A stretch of 64,000 nucleotides of DNA from JBDKVA01 sp039679375 (GCA_039679375.1 JBDKVA010000107.1:1-64000), one strand, 5' to 3'. Positions 7,269 through 15,886 are shown, numbered from the stretch's first letter. Program-made: numbers and translations. The notes: a model not told the origin generated them from the letters alone.

Positions 7269-9545
7269 ATGTTAAATGATGCCGTTAAAGCAGAAGAATC
7301 TTTAGAAGCAGAATCGATCAGCGAAAAAATAGACAGGCTCAACACCTTATCCAGAAAGCATTATGGATCCAATTGCAAAAGAGTGCTTTCCATTGCCGGA
7401 AAGGCTCTTGCACTCTCAAAAGAGCACGGCTATGAAAAAGGTTGGGCGCAAAGCCTGGTTTCCATGAGTATGGCCTATTCAAGAATGTCACAATGCGACA
7501 TGTCTATAACGAGCCTGTTTGAGGCAATCCCGCTTCTTCAAAAGACCGGAGAAAAGGAGGATGAAGTTAAAGCTCTCAATCTTGTTGGAATAAATTACTT
7601 TTTCTATTCAAGACTGGATCAGGCACTTGAATATTATAACAGAAGTATGAACCTTGCCATAGAGATCGGCGATGAAACTTTCATTTGCAAGATATTGAAT
7701 AACATAGGTGAAATCTATAATGAGATGAACAAATTGGATGAGGCTATGGAATACTACACGAATAGCTTCAAAACAGCCTCCAAAGTTAACAATATGCTTG
7801 GAAAGGCCATATCTCTGTCCAATATGGGGCAGGTTAGCTTTAAACTCGGCCGTAACCCCGACGCTCTGAAATATTACAGAAAGAGTAATGCCATATTGCA
7901 GAAAGTGAATGATAAGATCTATCTGGCAGATAACATGAATAAAATCGGTGAGGTTTACCGGAAACTTGGCGTTGATAAAAAAGCCCTTGACAATTATTTT
8001 AAGAGCCTTCAGATATTCGAAGAACAGGGAGAAAAATTCTATCAGACCGATGTGTACATAAACCTGAGCTTTTTATATATTGGCAAAAAAGAATACGAAA
8101 AGGCAGCCGACAGTCTTAAAACTGCGCTGGCCATTGCCGAAAACATATCTGCCAGGAAAAAAGTCTACAGCATCCATAACCACCTTACAAATCTTTACGA
8201 AGCTATGGGTGACTATAAAAACGCTTTACACCACTACAAGCTTCATCATAAGGTCGAAAGGGACGTTTCCATTGAAGAGCTTGAACGCCAGCTAAATATG
8301 GCAAAAATGCAATATCAGATTGAGCAGACTCAAAAAGAAGCTGAAATAGTCAAGCTCAAAAATACCGAGCTGAAGAAAAAGGCTGATGAGGTCCAAAAAA
8401 AGGCACAGGAACTTGAAGAGTCCAATAAAAATATCAATGTAATCAGTGAAATGGGGCAAAAAATCACTTCCACCCTAATCTTTACAAGGATTTTAAACAC
8501 GGTATACAGGAACATGAACTCGCTCATGGATGCCACCTGTTTCGGTATTGCCTTATATAACGTGCGTGAAAATATCATCGAATTCAAAATATATATAGAC
8601 CGTTCCGTAAGAGTATCCGTCAAATCCATTCCACTTGACAACAAAGGCAGTCTGGCTGCCTGGTGCATAAAAAACTGCAAAGAGATTTGCATGAATGACT
8701 TTGAAACAGAGCATACAAGATATATAGAAAAAAATGAAAGCGCCGACAGTCCTGATGAACCCCAGTCGGTGATTTATTGCCCTCTGCTGATTGAAAAGAA
8801 GGTTATTGGAGTAATAACCATCCAGAGCTATAGCAAAAATGCATATACCCTGAGCAATCTCAACACAGTCAAAGCACTTGGTTCATATATCGCAATAGCG
8901 CTGAATAATTCCCGCAAATCTCAGGAGATCAGGGAACAGGCAGCAAAACTGGCATCAGTAAACTCACGGCTGTCAACAGAGATAGCAAAGAGAAAGGATG
9001 CGCAAAAGAGCCTTGAAGAAGCAAATCATAGACTTGAAAACCTGCTTTTGATCGATGTGCTTACAGGAATTTTCAACCGCCGTGGTTTTGAGAAATCTCT
9101 CAGATTTGAATGGAGAAGGTCTGTAAGGGAAGGCATACCTCTGTCAATCATACTGATCGATATTGACTTTTTCAAGGAATACAATGACAGGCACGGGCAT
9201 ATTTCAGGAGATGCCTGTCTGAAGAAGGTATCCGGCATTTTGCAGTCAGCCGTAAAGCGTCCTATGGATCTTATCGCCAGATTCGGCGGTGAAGAGTTCA
9301 TCGTAATATTGCCAAATACAACTGCCGATGGAGCGCTTGTCCTGGCAGAAAAAATGAGAGAAAGTGTAGAAGCTTCTAAAATTGCACATGGCAGTTCAGT
9401 AGTGTCTCCGTATTTGACAATCAGTTTGGGAACCTCCACAATAATTCCTGCCATGAGTCATTCAAAGAAGGAATTTATCAATTCCGCGGATCAGGCTTTG
9501 TATAAAGCAAAACAAACAGGACGCAACAGGGTTTGTTCCTCTTGA
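7269..9545 (+). CDS. Cytoplasmic TPR-GAF-GGDEF diguanylate cyclase
   Basis: 758 residues from ATG 7269 (GGAGG four bases upstream). Order of domains: about seven TPR repeats (residues ~30-330, e.g. DQALEYYNRSMNLA, DALKYYRKSNAI), a coiled coil (~330-395), a GAF domain (~400-550), a second short coiled coil and a GGDEF domain with RFGGEEF (GGEEF at 673-677). RPMD lies five residues before GGEEF, the RxxD inhibitory site, so c-di-GMP feedback is expected. No membrane segment or signal peptide, so it senses a cytoplasmic signal. The TPR-GAF front resembles regulators that bind partner proteins or peptides. Confidence 0.88.
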   Translation: MLNDAVKAEESLEAESISEKIDRLNTLSRKHYGSNCKRVLSIAGKALALSKEHGYEKGWAQSLVSMSMAYSRMSQCDMSITSLFEAIPLLQKTGEKEDEVKALNLVGINYFFYSRLDQALEYYNRSMNLAIEIGDETFICKILNNIGEIYNEMNKLDEAMEYYTNSFKTASKVNNMLGKAISLSNMGQVSFKLGRNPDALKYYRKSNAILQKVNDKIYLADNMNKIGEVYRKLGVDKKALDNYFKSLQIFEEQGEKFYQTDVYINLSFLYIGKKEYEKAADSLKTALAIAENISARKKVYSIHNHLTNLYEAMGDYKNALHHYKLHHKVERDVSIEELERQLNMAKMQYQIEQTQKEAEIVKLKNTELKKKADEVQKKAQELEESNKNINVISEMGQKITSTLIFTRILNTVYRNMNSLMDATCFGIALYNVRENIIEFKIYIDRSVRVSVKSIPLDNKGSLAAWCIKNCKEICMNDFETEHTRYIEKNESADSPDEPQSVIYCPLLIEKKVIGVITIQSYSKNAYTLSNLNTVKALGSYIAIALNNSRKSQEIREQAAKLASVNSRLSTEIAKRKDAQKSLEEANHRLENLLLIDVLTGIFNRRGFEKSLRFEWRRSVREGIPLSIILIDIDFFKEYNDRHGHISGDACLKKVSGILQSAVKRPMDLIARFGGEEFIVILPNTTADGALVLAEKMRESVEASKIAHGSSVVSPYLTISLGTSTIIPAMSHSKKEFINSADQALYKAKQTGRNRVCSS

Positions 9546-9737
9546 TCCTTTCACCCCGCTACGATTTATGGTATACTGTATCTGCCAATAAGCTGAAATG
9601 CATATACATTATATAGCTCCGCGTGAATTAGCCGCCCGCATGAAATATTCGGCCAAAGGGACATAGCGTTGAAACGCGCATGGGCAAATAAAAAAGCACT
9701 TTCGTATCGTGCAGCAAAACTGATAAAAACAAGAGGG

Positions 9738-10298
9738 ATGATCGTTATCAGAGCTTTTATCGGAATTGAATTTGACAGCGTATGTAAAAAATACATATAC
9801 GAGCTGCAGCAAAGGCTCAAGAAATACGCAGTAAAGGGAAGGTGGAAAAGCAGCGACAATTTCCATCTGACGTTAAAATTCCTTGATGAAATAAACGCAA
9901 AGCAGCAAAAGCAAATTGATGAAGCAATGCTGGGCATATGCGCCGGACAAAATCCATTCAGACTGGAAATAACAGGGCTTGGGGCATTTAGCGGCAGAGA
10001 ATCAATCCGTGTTGTGTGGCTCGGACTTTCCGGCAATCTTCATCAGTTGCAGCCATTGGCCGTAAAGATAGAGAATTCCATGGCCAAATTAGGTTTCCCG
10101 CCTGAAAAAAGGCCTTATTCACCTCATATTACCATTGGTCAGGACATCATTTTTGAATGCCCTTTTGATCAGATGAAAAGTCCCATAGAGCCCATAAAGT
10201 TTGGCCCGATTGACGTGAACAAGGTGGTTTTGTTTAAAAGCGAACAAATACAAAACAAGCGGGTTTATTCAATAGTTTCGGAATATACTCTACAGTAG
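9738..10298 (+). CDS. thpR: RNA 2',3'-cyclic phosphodiesterase (2'-5' RNA ligase family)
   Basis: 186 residues from ATG 9738. The two catalytic HxTx tetrads are visible: HLTLKFLDE and HITIGQD. ThpR enzymes open 2',3'-cyclic phosphates at RNA ends. The start is the first ATG that gives the usual family length and the MIVIRAFIGIEF opening, but AGAGGG touches it, so the true start is not certain; a TTG at 9669 would add 23 residues. Its last 34 bases overlap the 3' end of the convergent glycosidase-like gene. Confidence 0.82.
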   Translation: MIVIRAFIGIEFDSVCKKYIYELQQRLKKYAVKGRWKSSDNFHLTLKFLDEINAKQQKQIDEAMLGICAGQNPFRLEITGLGAFSGRESIRVVWLGLSGNLHQLQPLAVKIENSMAKLGFPPEKRPYSPHITIGQDIIFECPFDQMKSPIEPIKFGPIDVNKVVLFKSEQIQNKRVYSIVSEYTLQ

Positions 10299-11542
10299 CG
10301 TAAAAGTGTTACAAATACACCCTCGCCGCTTGCAAGACCAATCACGATTTTACCGTTTTCATCAGCTGTCATTTCTTCAGGTACACCTTTTACGTAAACA
10401 TTAACCTTCTGACCCGGCTCAACAGTAAGTATCGCTTTAGTTGAAGCCTCGATATCACGCGGGTTCCTGCAGTTTACAAGCATAACCGCATAGCCGCTGC
10501 CGCGGTTTTTAGTGAAGCATCCGACAATCACGCCTGCATCGGCATCAACCTTAACCGCATCTATTCCTGCAAAGCCGCCGCGATCTGCATTTCTCCTGTT
10601 CTGTGCTTCAAGCTGTACTGACATGTCATTATCTGTTGAACCCATATCTCCTGCAGCAAATGCGCCAATATATGAATAAGCCATAAATGTACTGCCAAGT
10701 TCATGAAGCTCCCTGTTTACATGCTGAGCATAGTAGTAGGTAAGATTTTTATACCCATCAAGGTTTACACATGAAGTGAGGGGATTCCACCAGCATTTAT
10801 TATAGCATGCATGCTGAATGGATTTCGCACCGAAAGCAAGTGAAAGATAAGCCTGCCATCTGATCTGGAACTCAAGAATCAATGTCTCGATCGTCCACGC
10901 TCCCGTCTGGATGATGACCCACATATCACGCTTGCTTTTACGGCAAGTGTTTGCAATCTCATCCATATTTTGTACGTACGATAAATACGACCTGCCCGTA
11001 AACGGATAAAAATCAAAGCAGATATAATCACAGTCGATTTCGTTAACATATTGTTCTATATGTTCAAGATACGATGCATTTCCGAGCTGTGAAACCGCTT
11101 CGGAATCGGTATTCTTCGGAATGCTCGCATAATTGGGGTAAAGGTTTATAAACGGCATCTTTTTGCCGCTGTAAAACTTATTGTATTCCTTCATTACTTT
11201 ATTAATGGCAACAAAGTCCTTGCTGTTAGGTTCATCGACTATATAGTCGCCTGCTATGATAGGACTGTCTATGTCTTTTTCCAGAATACCGCAGACATCC
11301 TCCGGCTTAACCTTCTCATGATATGTGCCTGCATTCTCTCCATCGCCGCCCCACCATCCGGGAAATCTTCCACTGGCTATCAAAGGAATGTTGTGTTTTT
11401 CGCAAAGTGCAATAAGATCTTTATCTGCATTGGCATTAATGATGTAATCCGTTCCAAAATCAATCAAATCCTGAAACTTTTCTTCGTCGTGAAGTGTTTT
11501 ATCGCTATAGCCGAAAGTACCAATCAGAAATTTATTTCTGTC
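10265..11542 (-). CDS. Putative TIM-barrel glycoside hydrolase-like protein
   Basis: 425 residues from ATG 11542, which has GGAGG six bases upstream; the longer open frame to 11587 has no site. The N-terminal ~300 residues look like a glycosidase-type barrel (GDYIVDEPNSKDF with acidic residues, CDYICFDFYPFTGRSYLSY, WVIIQTGAW), and the C-terminal ~110 residues look like a beta-sandwich. No signal peptide, so it acts in the cytoplasm if it is an enzyme. I do not recognise the exact family. Repeat copy B lies 50 bases upstream. Confidence 0.5.
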   Translation of the reverse strand, partial: DRNKFLIGTFGYSDKTLHDEEKFQDLIDFGTDYIINANADKDLIALCEKHNIPLIASGRFPGWWGGDGENAGTYHEKVKPEDVCGILEKDIDSPIIAGDYIVDEPNSKDFVAINKVMKEYNKFYSGKKMPFINLYPNYASIPKNTDSEAVSQLGNASYLEHIEQYVNEIDCDYICFDFYPFTGRSYLSYVQNMDEIANTCRKSKRDMWVIIQTGAWTIETLILEFQIRWQAYLSLAFGAKSIQHACYNKCWWNPLTSCVNLDGYKNLTYYYAQHVNRELHELGSTFMAYSYIGAFAAGDMGSTDNDMSVQLEAQNRRNADRGGFAGIDAVKVDADAGVIVGCFTKNRGSGYAVMLVNCRNPRDIEASTKAILTVEPGQKVNVYVKGVPEEMTADENGKIVIGLASGEGVFVTLLRYCRVYSETIE

Positions 11543-11591
11543 CATAGTTTCCTCCGAAATTACCTTCTGTTTTCTCCATAAAGCCAACTAT

Positions 11592-11686
11592 ATTGAATGA
11601 ACTAATTTTCTTTACGAATGGCTGCGCAAACAGCAGTGATTCTATGATGTTTGCGAAGACAGGCGTTTAGAAAATTTCATTCAATT
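11592..11686. repeat. 95-bp dispersed element with inverted ends, copy B
   Basis: Second copy of the 6970-7064 element in the same orientation. Its ends are ATTGAATGAA...TTCATTCAAT, with an ATTTTCT/AGAAAAT continuation of the stem, and inner arms CGCAAAC/GTTTGCG. The inner position that is A in copy A is G here and restores pairing. It lies 50 bp upstream of the glycosidase-like gene start. Confidence 0.8.
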
Positions 11687-11920
11687 AATATAACACAATT
11701 CGTGAGCTAATAATGTTTGCCATAAAATTAGTAAAATTAACCCGTATATAACTTTAATACATGCCACTCTCTATCAGATAATTAGGGTGCAATTCTTTCA
11801 TTCCAAATATTACTATAATTATAGCAGGTTTTCTTTTAAATAGTAACTCCTTTACAATAGTTTATGAAAATCTAATTTAAAGGAGCTGCTTTATGACAAA
11901 TAGACAAGTCGCAGAATGAC
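11687..11920. other. Intergenic sequence with a tiny frame MTNRQVAE
   Basis: AT-rich sequence without a real gene. AAAGGAG precedes an ATG at 11893, but that frame stops after eight residues (11893-11919); it may be a gene remnant or a leader peptide. Nothing else recognised. Confidence 0.35.
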
Positions 11921-11969
11921 TTTACAGCATCAGCTAAACCCGGTATAATATTTTTAGCTGATTTAGCTG
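11921..11969 (+). promoter_or_regulatory. Promoter and triple CAGCTAA operator of the Phd-Uma2 gene
   Basis: TTTACA (11921-11926) and TATAAT (11944-11949) are 17 bases apart. CAGCTAA at 11931-11937 faces TTAGCTG at 11954-11960 and 11963-11969, so the -10 box is bracketed by inverted half-sites. This is what an autoregulating Phd-type DNA-binding domain would use. Confidence 0.6.
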
Positions 11970-11992
11970 ATTATTATGCTTGGAGGTACAAT

Positions 11993-12715
11993 ATGATTAA
12001 AGCTACCGCTACCGAAGTAAAGAATAATTTTGGTAAATACATACGCCTGGCTGCTAAAGAGGATATCATAATCACAAGCAACGGAAGAGAAGTTGGAAAG
12101 CTTACCGCAATACAGGAAGATGATGATGACGACGGTTTGTATACCACTTTTCGCGAAGATTCCGCCGCATATTCGTTTGAGAAAAAGAAAATATCCTACG
12201 AAAAGTTCCTCAAGATACGTGAAAAAAGTGAAGAACGGTATGAGTACATCGATGGTGAAATATATCTTCTTGCCTCTCCCAAAGTAAAACACCAACAAAT
12301 CATATATGAATTGGCAGTAATATTCCATAATTGGTTCAAGGGGAAAAAATGTACTCCGGCATTGTCGCCATTTGACATAGAATTGAACCGTAATGCCAAA
12401 AAAAGGAACATGGTTCAGCCTGACTTGATGGTTATCTGCGATCTGGAGGAAAAAATGGGTGAAGACGGGTTTTATAAAGGAGTACCCGCGCTGATGGTCG
12501 AGGTTGTCTCCGAATCCTCCAAAAGCAAGGATTACATTAAAAAAATGGATTTGTATATGGCTTGCGGAGTTCACGAGTACTGGATCGTGGATCCGGTAAA
12601 TCAGGAAATCCATATTTATCTTTTTGAAGATAAAAAATTATCAAAAAACAAGACATATACCTTCAAAGACGAGATAAAATCATTCTATTTTGAGGGTTTT
12701 TCATTTACTCTATAA
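11993..12715 (+). CDS. Phd/YefM-like antitoxin domain fused to Uma2-family nuclease domain
   Basis: 240 residues, TTGGAGGT upstream of ATG. Residues 1-45 (MIKATATEVKNNFGKYIRLA, then IIITSNGREVGKL) are a classic Phd/YefM domain. After an acidic linker, residues ~65-235 are a Uma2 (DUF820) domain of the PD-(D/E)XK fold: YEYIDGEIYLLASP, QPDLMVICD, ALMVEVVSESS and GVHEYWIVDP. Uma2 proteins are putative restriction-like nucleases. The CAGCTAA sites upstream fit autoregulation by the Phd part. Whether it is a toxin, an antitoxin or a regulator with a degenerate nuclease is open. Confidence 0.8.
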   Translation: MIKATATEVKNNFGKYIRLAAKEDIIITSNGREVGKLTAIQEDDDDDGLYTTFREDSAAYSFEKKKISYEKFLKIREKSEERYEYIDGEIYLLASPKVKHQQIIYELAVIFHNWFKGKKCTPALSPFDIELNRNAKKRNMVQPDLMVICDLEEKMGEDGFYKGVPALMVEVVSESSKSKDYIKKMDLYMACGVHEYWIVDPVNQEIHIYLFEDKKLSKNKTYTFKDEIKSFYFEGFSFTL

Positions 12716-12760
12716 CAAAGCCAGGGCTGCACTTCACTTCCTGAGCACGAGCTGCAGCAG

Positions 12761-13435
12761 CTATGCCCTGCTCTCTACCATGCAGAGAAAATCATATATC
12801 GGCTTTAGCTTCCTGAAACTTTTACTTAGTATTTCAGGCAATTCCTTTGAAAATGCAAGCTTGAAATCATTCTGGACACACTCGAAATAAATATTCTTTC
12901 TGTCCAGCCATTGCCTAAAGTTCTCAGGTTGTTCCGGGAATTTGCTCCTTTTGTACATTTCGCCTCCGATCACGAACTCATCCTGGGCTTCATAACATGC
13001 AAGCGCACTGAGGAATGCAGGATCCCTGCCAATTATCATCTCCCGCATCTCAACCATGGATCCTGCCTCCGCTCCATAATAGCCAGTGCCATAGCTGGAC
13101 CCCTTCTGATTGATTTCAAACCAGAAGCAGGGAGAAGTTGACATCATGGATTTGTCCCTCAGAAAAACAAGCCAGACATTATCCCTGTACAGGCTCTTAT
13201 CTCTGGTAAAGCGCGTATCCCTTCGCACTCTGGAGATCAATTTTGAAGGGATGGTGATAAGGCTGCCATCTATTGCAGTCATATCGGGAGATAGTTCTCT
13301 GATCAGCTCCACAAACGGTTCATAAACATATTTTTTATAATCGTCTTTGTGACTTTCATACCATTCCTTGCTATTGTTCAGCTTATTTTCAAAAAGAAAT
13401 TTCAATGCTTCCGGTGTAAATCCATCAAAGCTCAT
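12761..13435 (-). CDS. DUF2461 (TIGR02453) family protein
   Basis: 224 residues. FTPEALKFLFENKLNNSKEWYESHK at the start (a conserved 'F.....fL..L..nN.k.WF..h' opening), SRVRRDTRFTRDKSLYRDN in the middle and a C-terminal lid are the DUF2461 signature. Function unknown, widely distributed in bacteria. Its ATG overlaps the tyrS stop as ATGA with GGAGG upstream, so it is co-translated with tyrS and shares the T-box control. Confidence 0.8.
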   Translation of the reverse strand: MSFDGFTPEALKFLFENKLNNSKEWYESHKDDYKKYVYEPFVELIRELSPDMTAIDGSLITIPSKLISRVRRDTRFTRDKSLYRDNVWLVFLRDKSMMSTSPCFWFEINQKGSSYGTGYYGAEAGSMVEMREMIIGRDPAFLSALACYEAQDEFVIGGEMYKRSKFPEQPENFRQWLDRKNIYFECVQNDFKLAFSKELPEILSKSFRKLKPIYDFLCMVESRA

Positions 13436-14664
13436 ATATCCTGCCTCCGAATTTTAATTTTTACATATTTCAGCTTGCCCGCCTGAATAATATCGCCGTC
13501 ACATAAGCCGGCAATTTTCATCGTATTGATTCTGCTGCCGTTCAATTTTACAGCGCCCTGCGAAATAAGCCTTCTTGCTTCACTATTGCTTGAGCAAAAA
13601 TCTACCTGTACCAAAAGTTTTACTACATCTACCCCATCGCTGTCAAGCATACTCGCGGAGATTTCATGTTCTGCAATGTTTTCAGGCATTTCACGTCTCT
13701 GGAACACCATCTTAAAATGTTCCTGCGCCATAGCCGCAGCTTCACTCCCATAGTACAAAGCTGTTATTTCAATGGCAAGCTTCATTTTAACATCGCGCGG
13801 ATTAACAACGTCCGAGTTCAGTAAATCCTTTATATCAGCCAATTCATCCGGATGTATATCGGTAGCAAGTTCAAAGTACCTTGTGATTAAAACATCAGGA
13901 ATCGACATAACCTTCCCATACATATCGCATGGCTCCTCATCGATCCCTATATAGTTGCCGAGGCTCTTGCTCATTTTTTCGATTCCATCCGTGCCCTCCA
14001 GAATAGGCATGAATATGGCAGCCTGATTCTCCTGCCCATAATCCTTTTGCAGATTTCTACCCATGAGAATATTGAACCGCTGATCTGTACCTCCGATTTC
14101 AACATCCGCTTTTATTTTTATCGAATCGTACCCTTGCATCAATGGATAAAAAAACTCATGGACCCCTATGCTCTCATGCTCCTGAAACCGTTTCTGAAAG
14201 TCGTCCCTTTCAAGTATTCTCGCAACAGTACATTTGGAAGCCAGCTGTATAACATCTGCAAAATTGAGTGTGGAAAGCCATTCACTGTTAAGCCTCACTT
14301 CAGTCTTTTCCCTGTCAAGGACTTTAAATATCTGTTTTTCATATGTCTCCGCATTTTTTACAACTTCCTCCCGGGTCAGCTGCTTTCTTGCTTTTGATTT
14401 TCCTGTAGGGTCGCCGATCATACCGGTGAAATCACCTATGATGATAACCGCCCTATGCCCTAGATCCTGAAACTGCTTGATTTTCCGAAGAACCACCGTA
14501 TGACCCAGGTGAATATCCGGCGCTGTTGGATCCATTCCAAGTTTTATTATGAGCGGTTTACCTGACTTCTGCGACTTTTCCAATTTTACTCGCAGGTCAT
14601 CCATACTGATGATTTCATCCGTTCCTTTGGCAATAATTTTAATTTGTTCGTCAATCGACATCAT
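13432..14664 (-). CDS. tyrS: Tyrosyl-tRNA synthetase
   Basis: 410 residues with the class I core: MDPTAPDIHLGHT carries the HIGH-type motif, KMSKSLGNYIG the KMSKS loop, and the C-terminal ~60 residues (DFCSSNSEARRLISQGAVKLNG) form an S4 RNA-binding domain. This is the TyrRS group with longer C-terminus often called TyrZ-like. It charges tRNA-Tyr. Control is by a T-box leader immediately upstream; DUF2461 follows in the same operon. GGGAGG precedes two adjacent ATG codons (14664, 14661). Confidence 0.95.
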   Translation of the reverse strand: MMSIDEQIKIIAKGTDEIISMDDLRVKLEKSQKSGKPLIIKLGMDPTAPDIHLGHTVVLRKIKQFQDLGHRAVIIIGDFTGMIGDPTGKSKARKQLTREEVVKNAETYEKQIFKVLDREKTEVRLNSEWLSTLNFADVIQLASKCTVARILERDDFQKRFQEHESIGVHEFFYPLMQGYDSIKIKADVEIGGTDQRFNILMGRNLQKDYGQENQAAIFMPILEGTDGIEKMSKSLGNYIGIDEEPCDMYGKVMSIPDVLITRYFELATDIHPDELADIKDLLNSDVVNPRDVKMKLAIEITALYYGSEAAAMAQEHFKMVFQRREMPENIAEHEISASMLDSDGVDVVKLLVQVDFCSSNSEARRLISQGAVKLNGSRINTMKIAGLCDGDIIQAGKLKYVKIKIRRQDI

Positions 14665-14697
14665 AAATACGGCTCCTCCCTTTTACTAAAATAAAAA

Positions 14698-14740
14698 ACT
14701 CCCGTTCTCTGAATCACTATATCATTCAGAGGACGAGAGT
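14698..14740 (-). terminator. T-box regulated terminator of tyrS
   Basis: ACTCTCG-CTCTGAAT pairs with ATTCAGAG-CGGGAGT around a nine-base loop and is followed by TTTTTT on the minus strand. Competing antiterminator pairing uses the T-box just upstream. Confidence 0.85.
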
Positions 14741-14846
14741 CTTATTCCCGTGGTACCACCTCAATTTACCAACACTTTGCAGCAGTTGACCTTATCGAGG
14801 ACTGATGCTAACTAATGTGGGCTACCGCCCACAACCCAACGAATGT

Positions 14847-14908
14847 ACTTATTGCCGCGAATGTGGAACTATTTTCTTGTTTTTTATCGCAATTTCGCGG
14901 CAATAAGT
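14847..14908 (-). repeat. 15-bp perfect inverted repeat inside the T-box leader
   Basis: ACTTATTGCCGCGAA (14847-14861) is the exact reverse complement of TTCGCGGCAATAAGT (14894-14908), with a 32-base loop. It flanks the presumed specifier codon and may be stem I itself or an element inserted in the leader. Confidence 0.75.
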
Positions 14909-14979
14909 TACTAACAAAGCACGCTATCCTCTAGCACTATAACGGGTGCAGGATTCCGTCGGCAGCCTAATAAGGTAAG

Positions 14980-15133
14980 GGGACACACCTCTCCTTCTGA
15001 AGGACTGAAGTCCAAGGAATGTCCCCTTTTGACGCTAAAGCCATATGGGACACACCTCTCCTTCCGATGTGCTTAAGTCCAAGGAATGTCCCCTTTTGAC
15101 GCTAAAGCCATATGGGACACACCTTTCCCTTCC
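14980..15133. repeat. Tandem 67-bp repeat, two full and one partial unit
   Basis: Units start at 14980, 15047 and 15114 (the third only ~20 bases). Each full unit has GGGACACACCTCTCCTTC near its start and AAGGAATGTCCCC 41 bases later, so GGGGACA and TGTCCCC can pair as a hairpin. The last 33 bases of units 1 and 2 are identical. The palindromic ends resemble REP-type elements. The array lies inside the tyrS leader transcript. Confidence 0.8.
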
Positions 15134-15305
15134 TTTTCAGTGTGAAGCTCAGGGATGTATTCGGAATGACGTTTTCTGCCCCTCTCACCAACAGGGGCTG
15201 GCCGCAAATTATATTTGCTGCTCCCCATGCATCCGGGAACTCTCTGTAGAAATCAATCAACCTTACTTCTTCCCATCAACGCTTTTTCAGTATTTGTTTT
15301 CAACC

Positions 15306-15335
15306 ATTATATATTTTATTTTAATGATTTGTCAA
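15306..15335 (-). promoter_or_regulatory. Strong sigma-A promoter of tyrS
   Basis: On the minus strand TTGACA (15335-15330) and TATAAT (15311-15306) are both perfect consensus with an 18-base spacer. It lies just after dcd and points toward tyrS, giving a leader of roughly 630 bases. The stretch 15134-15305 holds no other feature apart from a small CCCCT/AGGGG hairpin. Confidence 0.75.
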
Positions 15336-15358
15336 ATCAGGAGAAATCATTATTTTCT

Positions 15359-15886
15359 TTAATCCCTCTTCTCAAAATCCTTATATAATAAACTTGGCTG
15401 TATGCCGGTGTTGTTCTGGTACTTCCCGCTGCGGTATTTATCATATTCTCCTTCAATCGTATGATAATATATCTGGCAAATCTCCACTTCCGGGTATATT
15501 TTGACAGGCTGAACACATTGTATTTCAAGTGTCCAATAGCCACTGAAGCCAACATCCCCAAAACCGGCAGTTACATGAACATAAAGTCCCAGTCTCCCTA
15601 TCGAAGAACGTCCTTCAAGCATAGGGACATAACCGTCAGTCTTCGTATATTCAAGAGTCCGCCCCAGATACAATCTCCCCGGTTCAAGCACGAGCCCTTC
15701 TTCCGGGATAATAATTCTTCTGGTTTTATTAGGTCTTTTCATGTCCAGGATATTTTCTTCATAGATTAACAACTCATTGTGAAGCCTTAAATTATAACTA
15801 TTGGGGTTAAGATATTTATCTGCATAAGGTTCGATAAATATCCCGCTTCCAAGATGCTTTTTTATTTCAAGACCTGAAAGTATCAA
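15359..15886 (-). CDS. dcd: dCTP deaminase
   Basis: 175 residues from a TTG at 15886, chosen because GGAGG sits eight bases upstream and the protein then opens MILSGLEIKKHL, the normal Dcd start; ATG 15901 would place the ribosome site inside the gene. LNPNSYNLRLHNELL, EPGRLYLGRTLE and the GRSSIGRLGLYVHVTAGFGD active-site region (written here in two halves: GRSSIGRLGL and YVHVTAGFGD) are family signatures. The enzyme deaminates dCTP to dUTP (or to dUMP in bifunctional types) for dTTP supply. Confidence 0.88.
   Translation of the reverse strand: MILSGLEIKKHLGSGIFIEPYADKYLNPNSYNLRLHNELLIYEENILDMKRPNKTRRIIIPEEGLVLEPGRLYLGRTLEYTKTDGYVPMLEGRSSIGRLGLYVHVTAGFGDVGFSGYWTLEIQCVQPVKIYPEVEICQIYYHTIEGEYDKYRSGKYQNNTGIQPSLLYKDFEKRD

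Larger units (their letters stand above)
14690..14960 (-). promoter_or_regulatory. T-box leader of tyrS
   Basis: On the minus strand GGTGGTACCACGGG (14760-14747) is the T-box sequence that pairs with the tRNA acceptor end, followed directly by an intrinsic terminator. Upstream, a TAC (14847-14845), the tyrosine codon, sits at the base of a long helix and faces AGTA on the other strand, the arrangement of a specifier loop. A TGTGGGC-GGTA-GCCCACA hairpin (14833-14816) lies between. The left limit of the leader is approximate. Confidence 0.88.

Noticed and set aside
15045..15362. A 105-codon plus-strand frame
   Set aside because: It runs through the tandem repeats and the tyrS promoter, which explain the sequence better.
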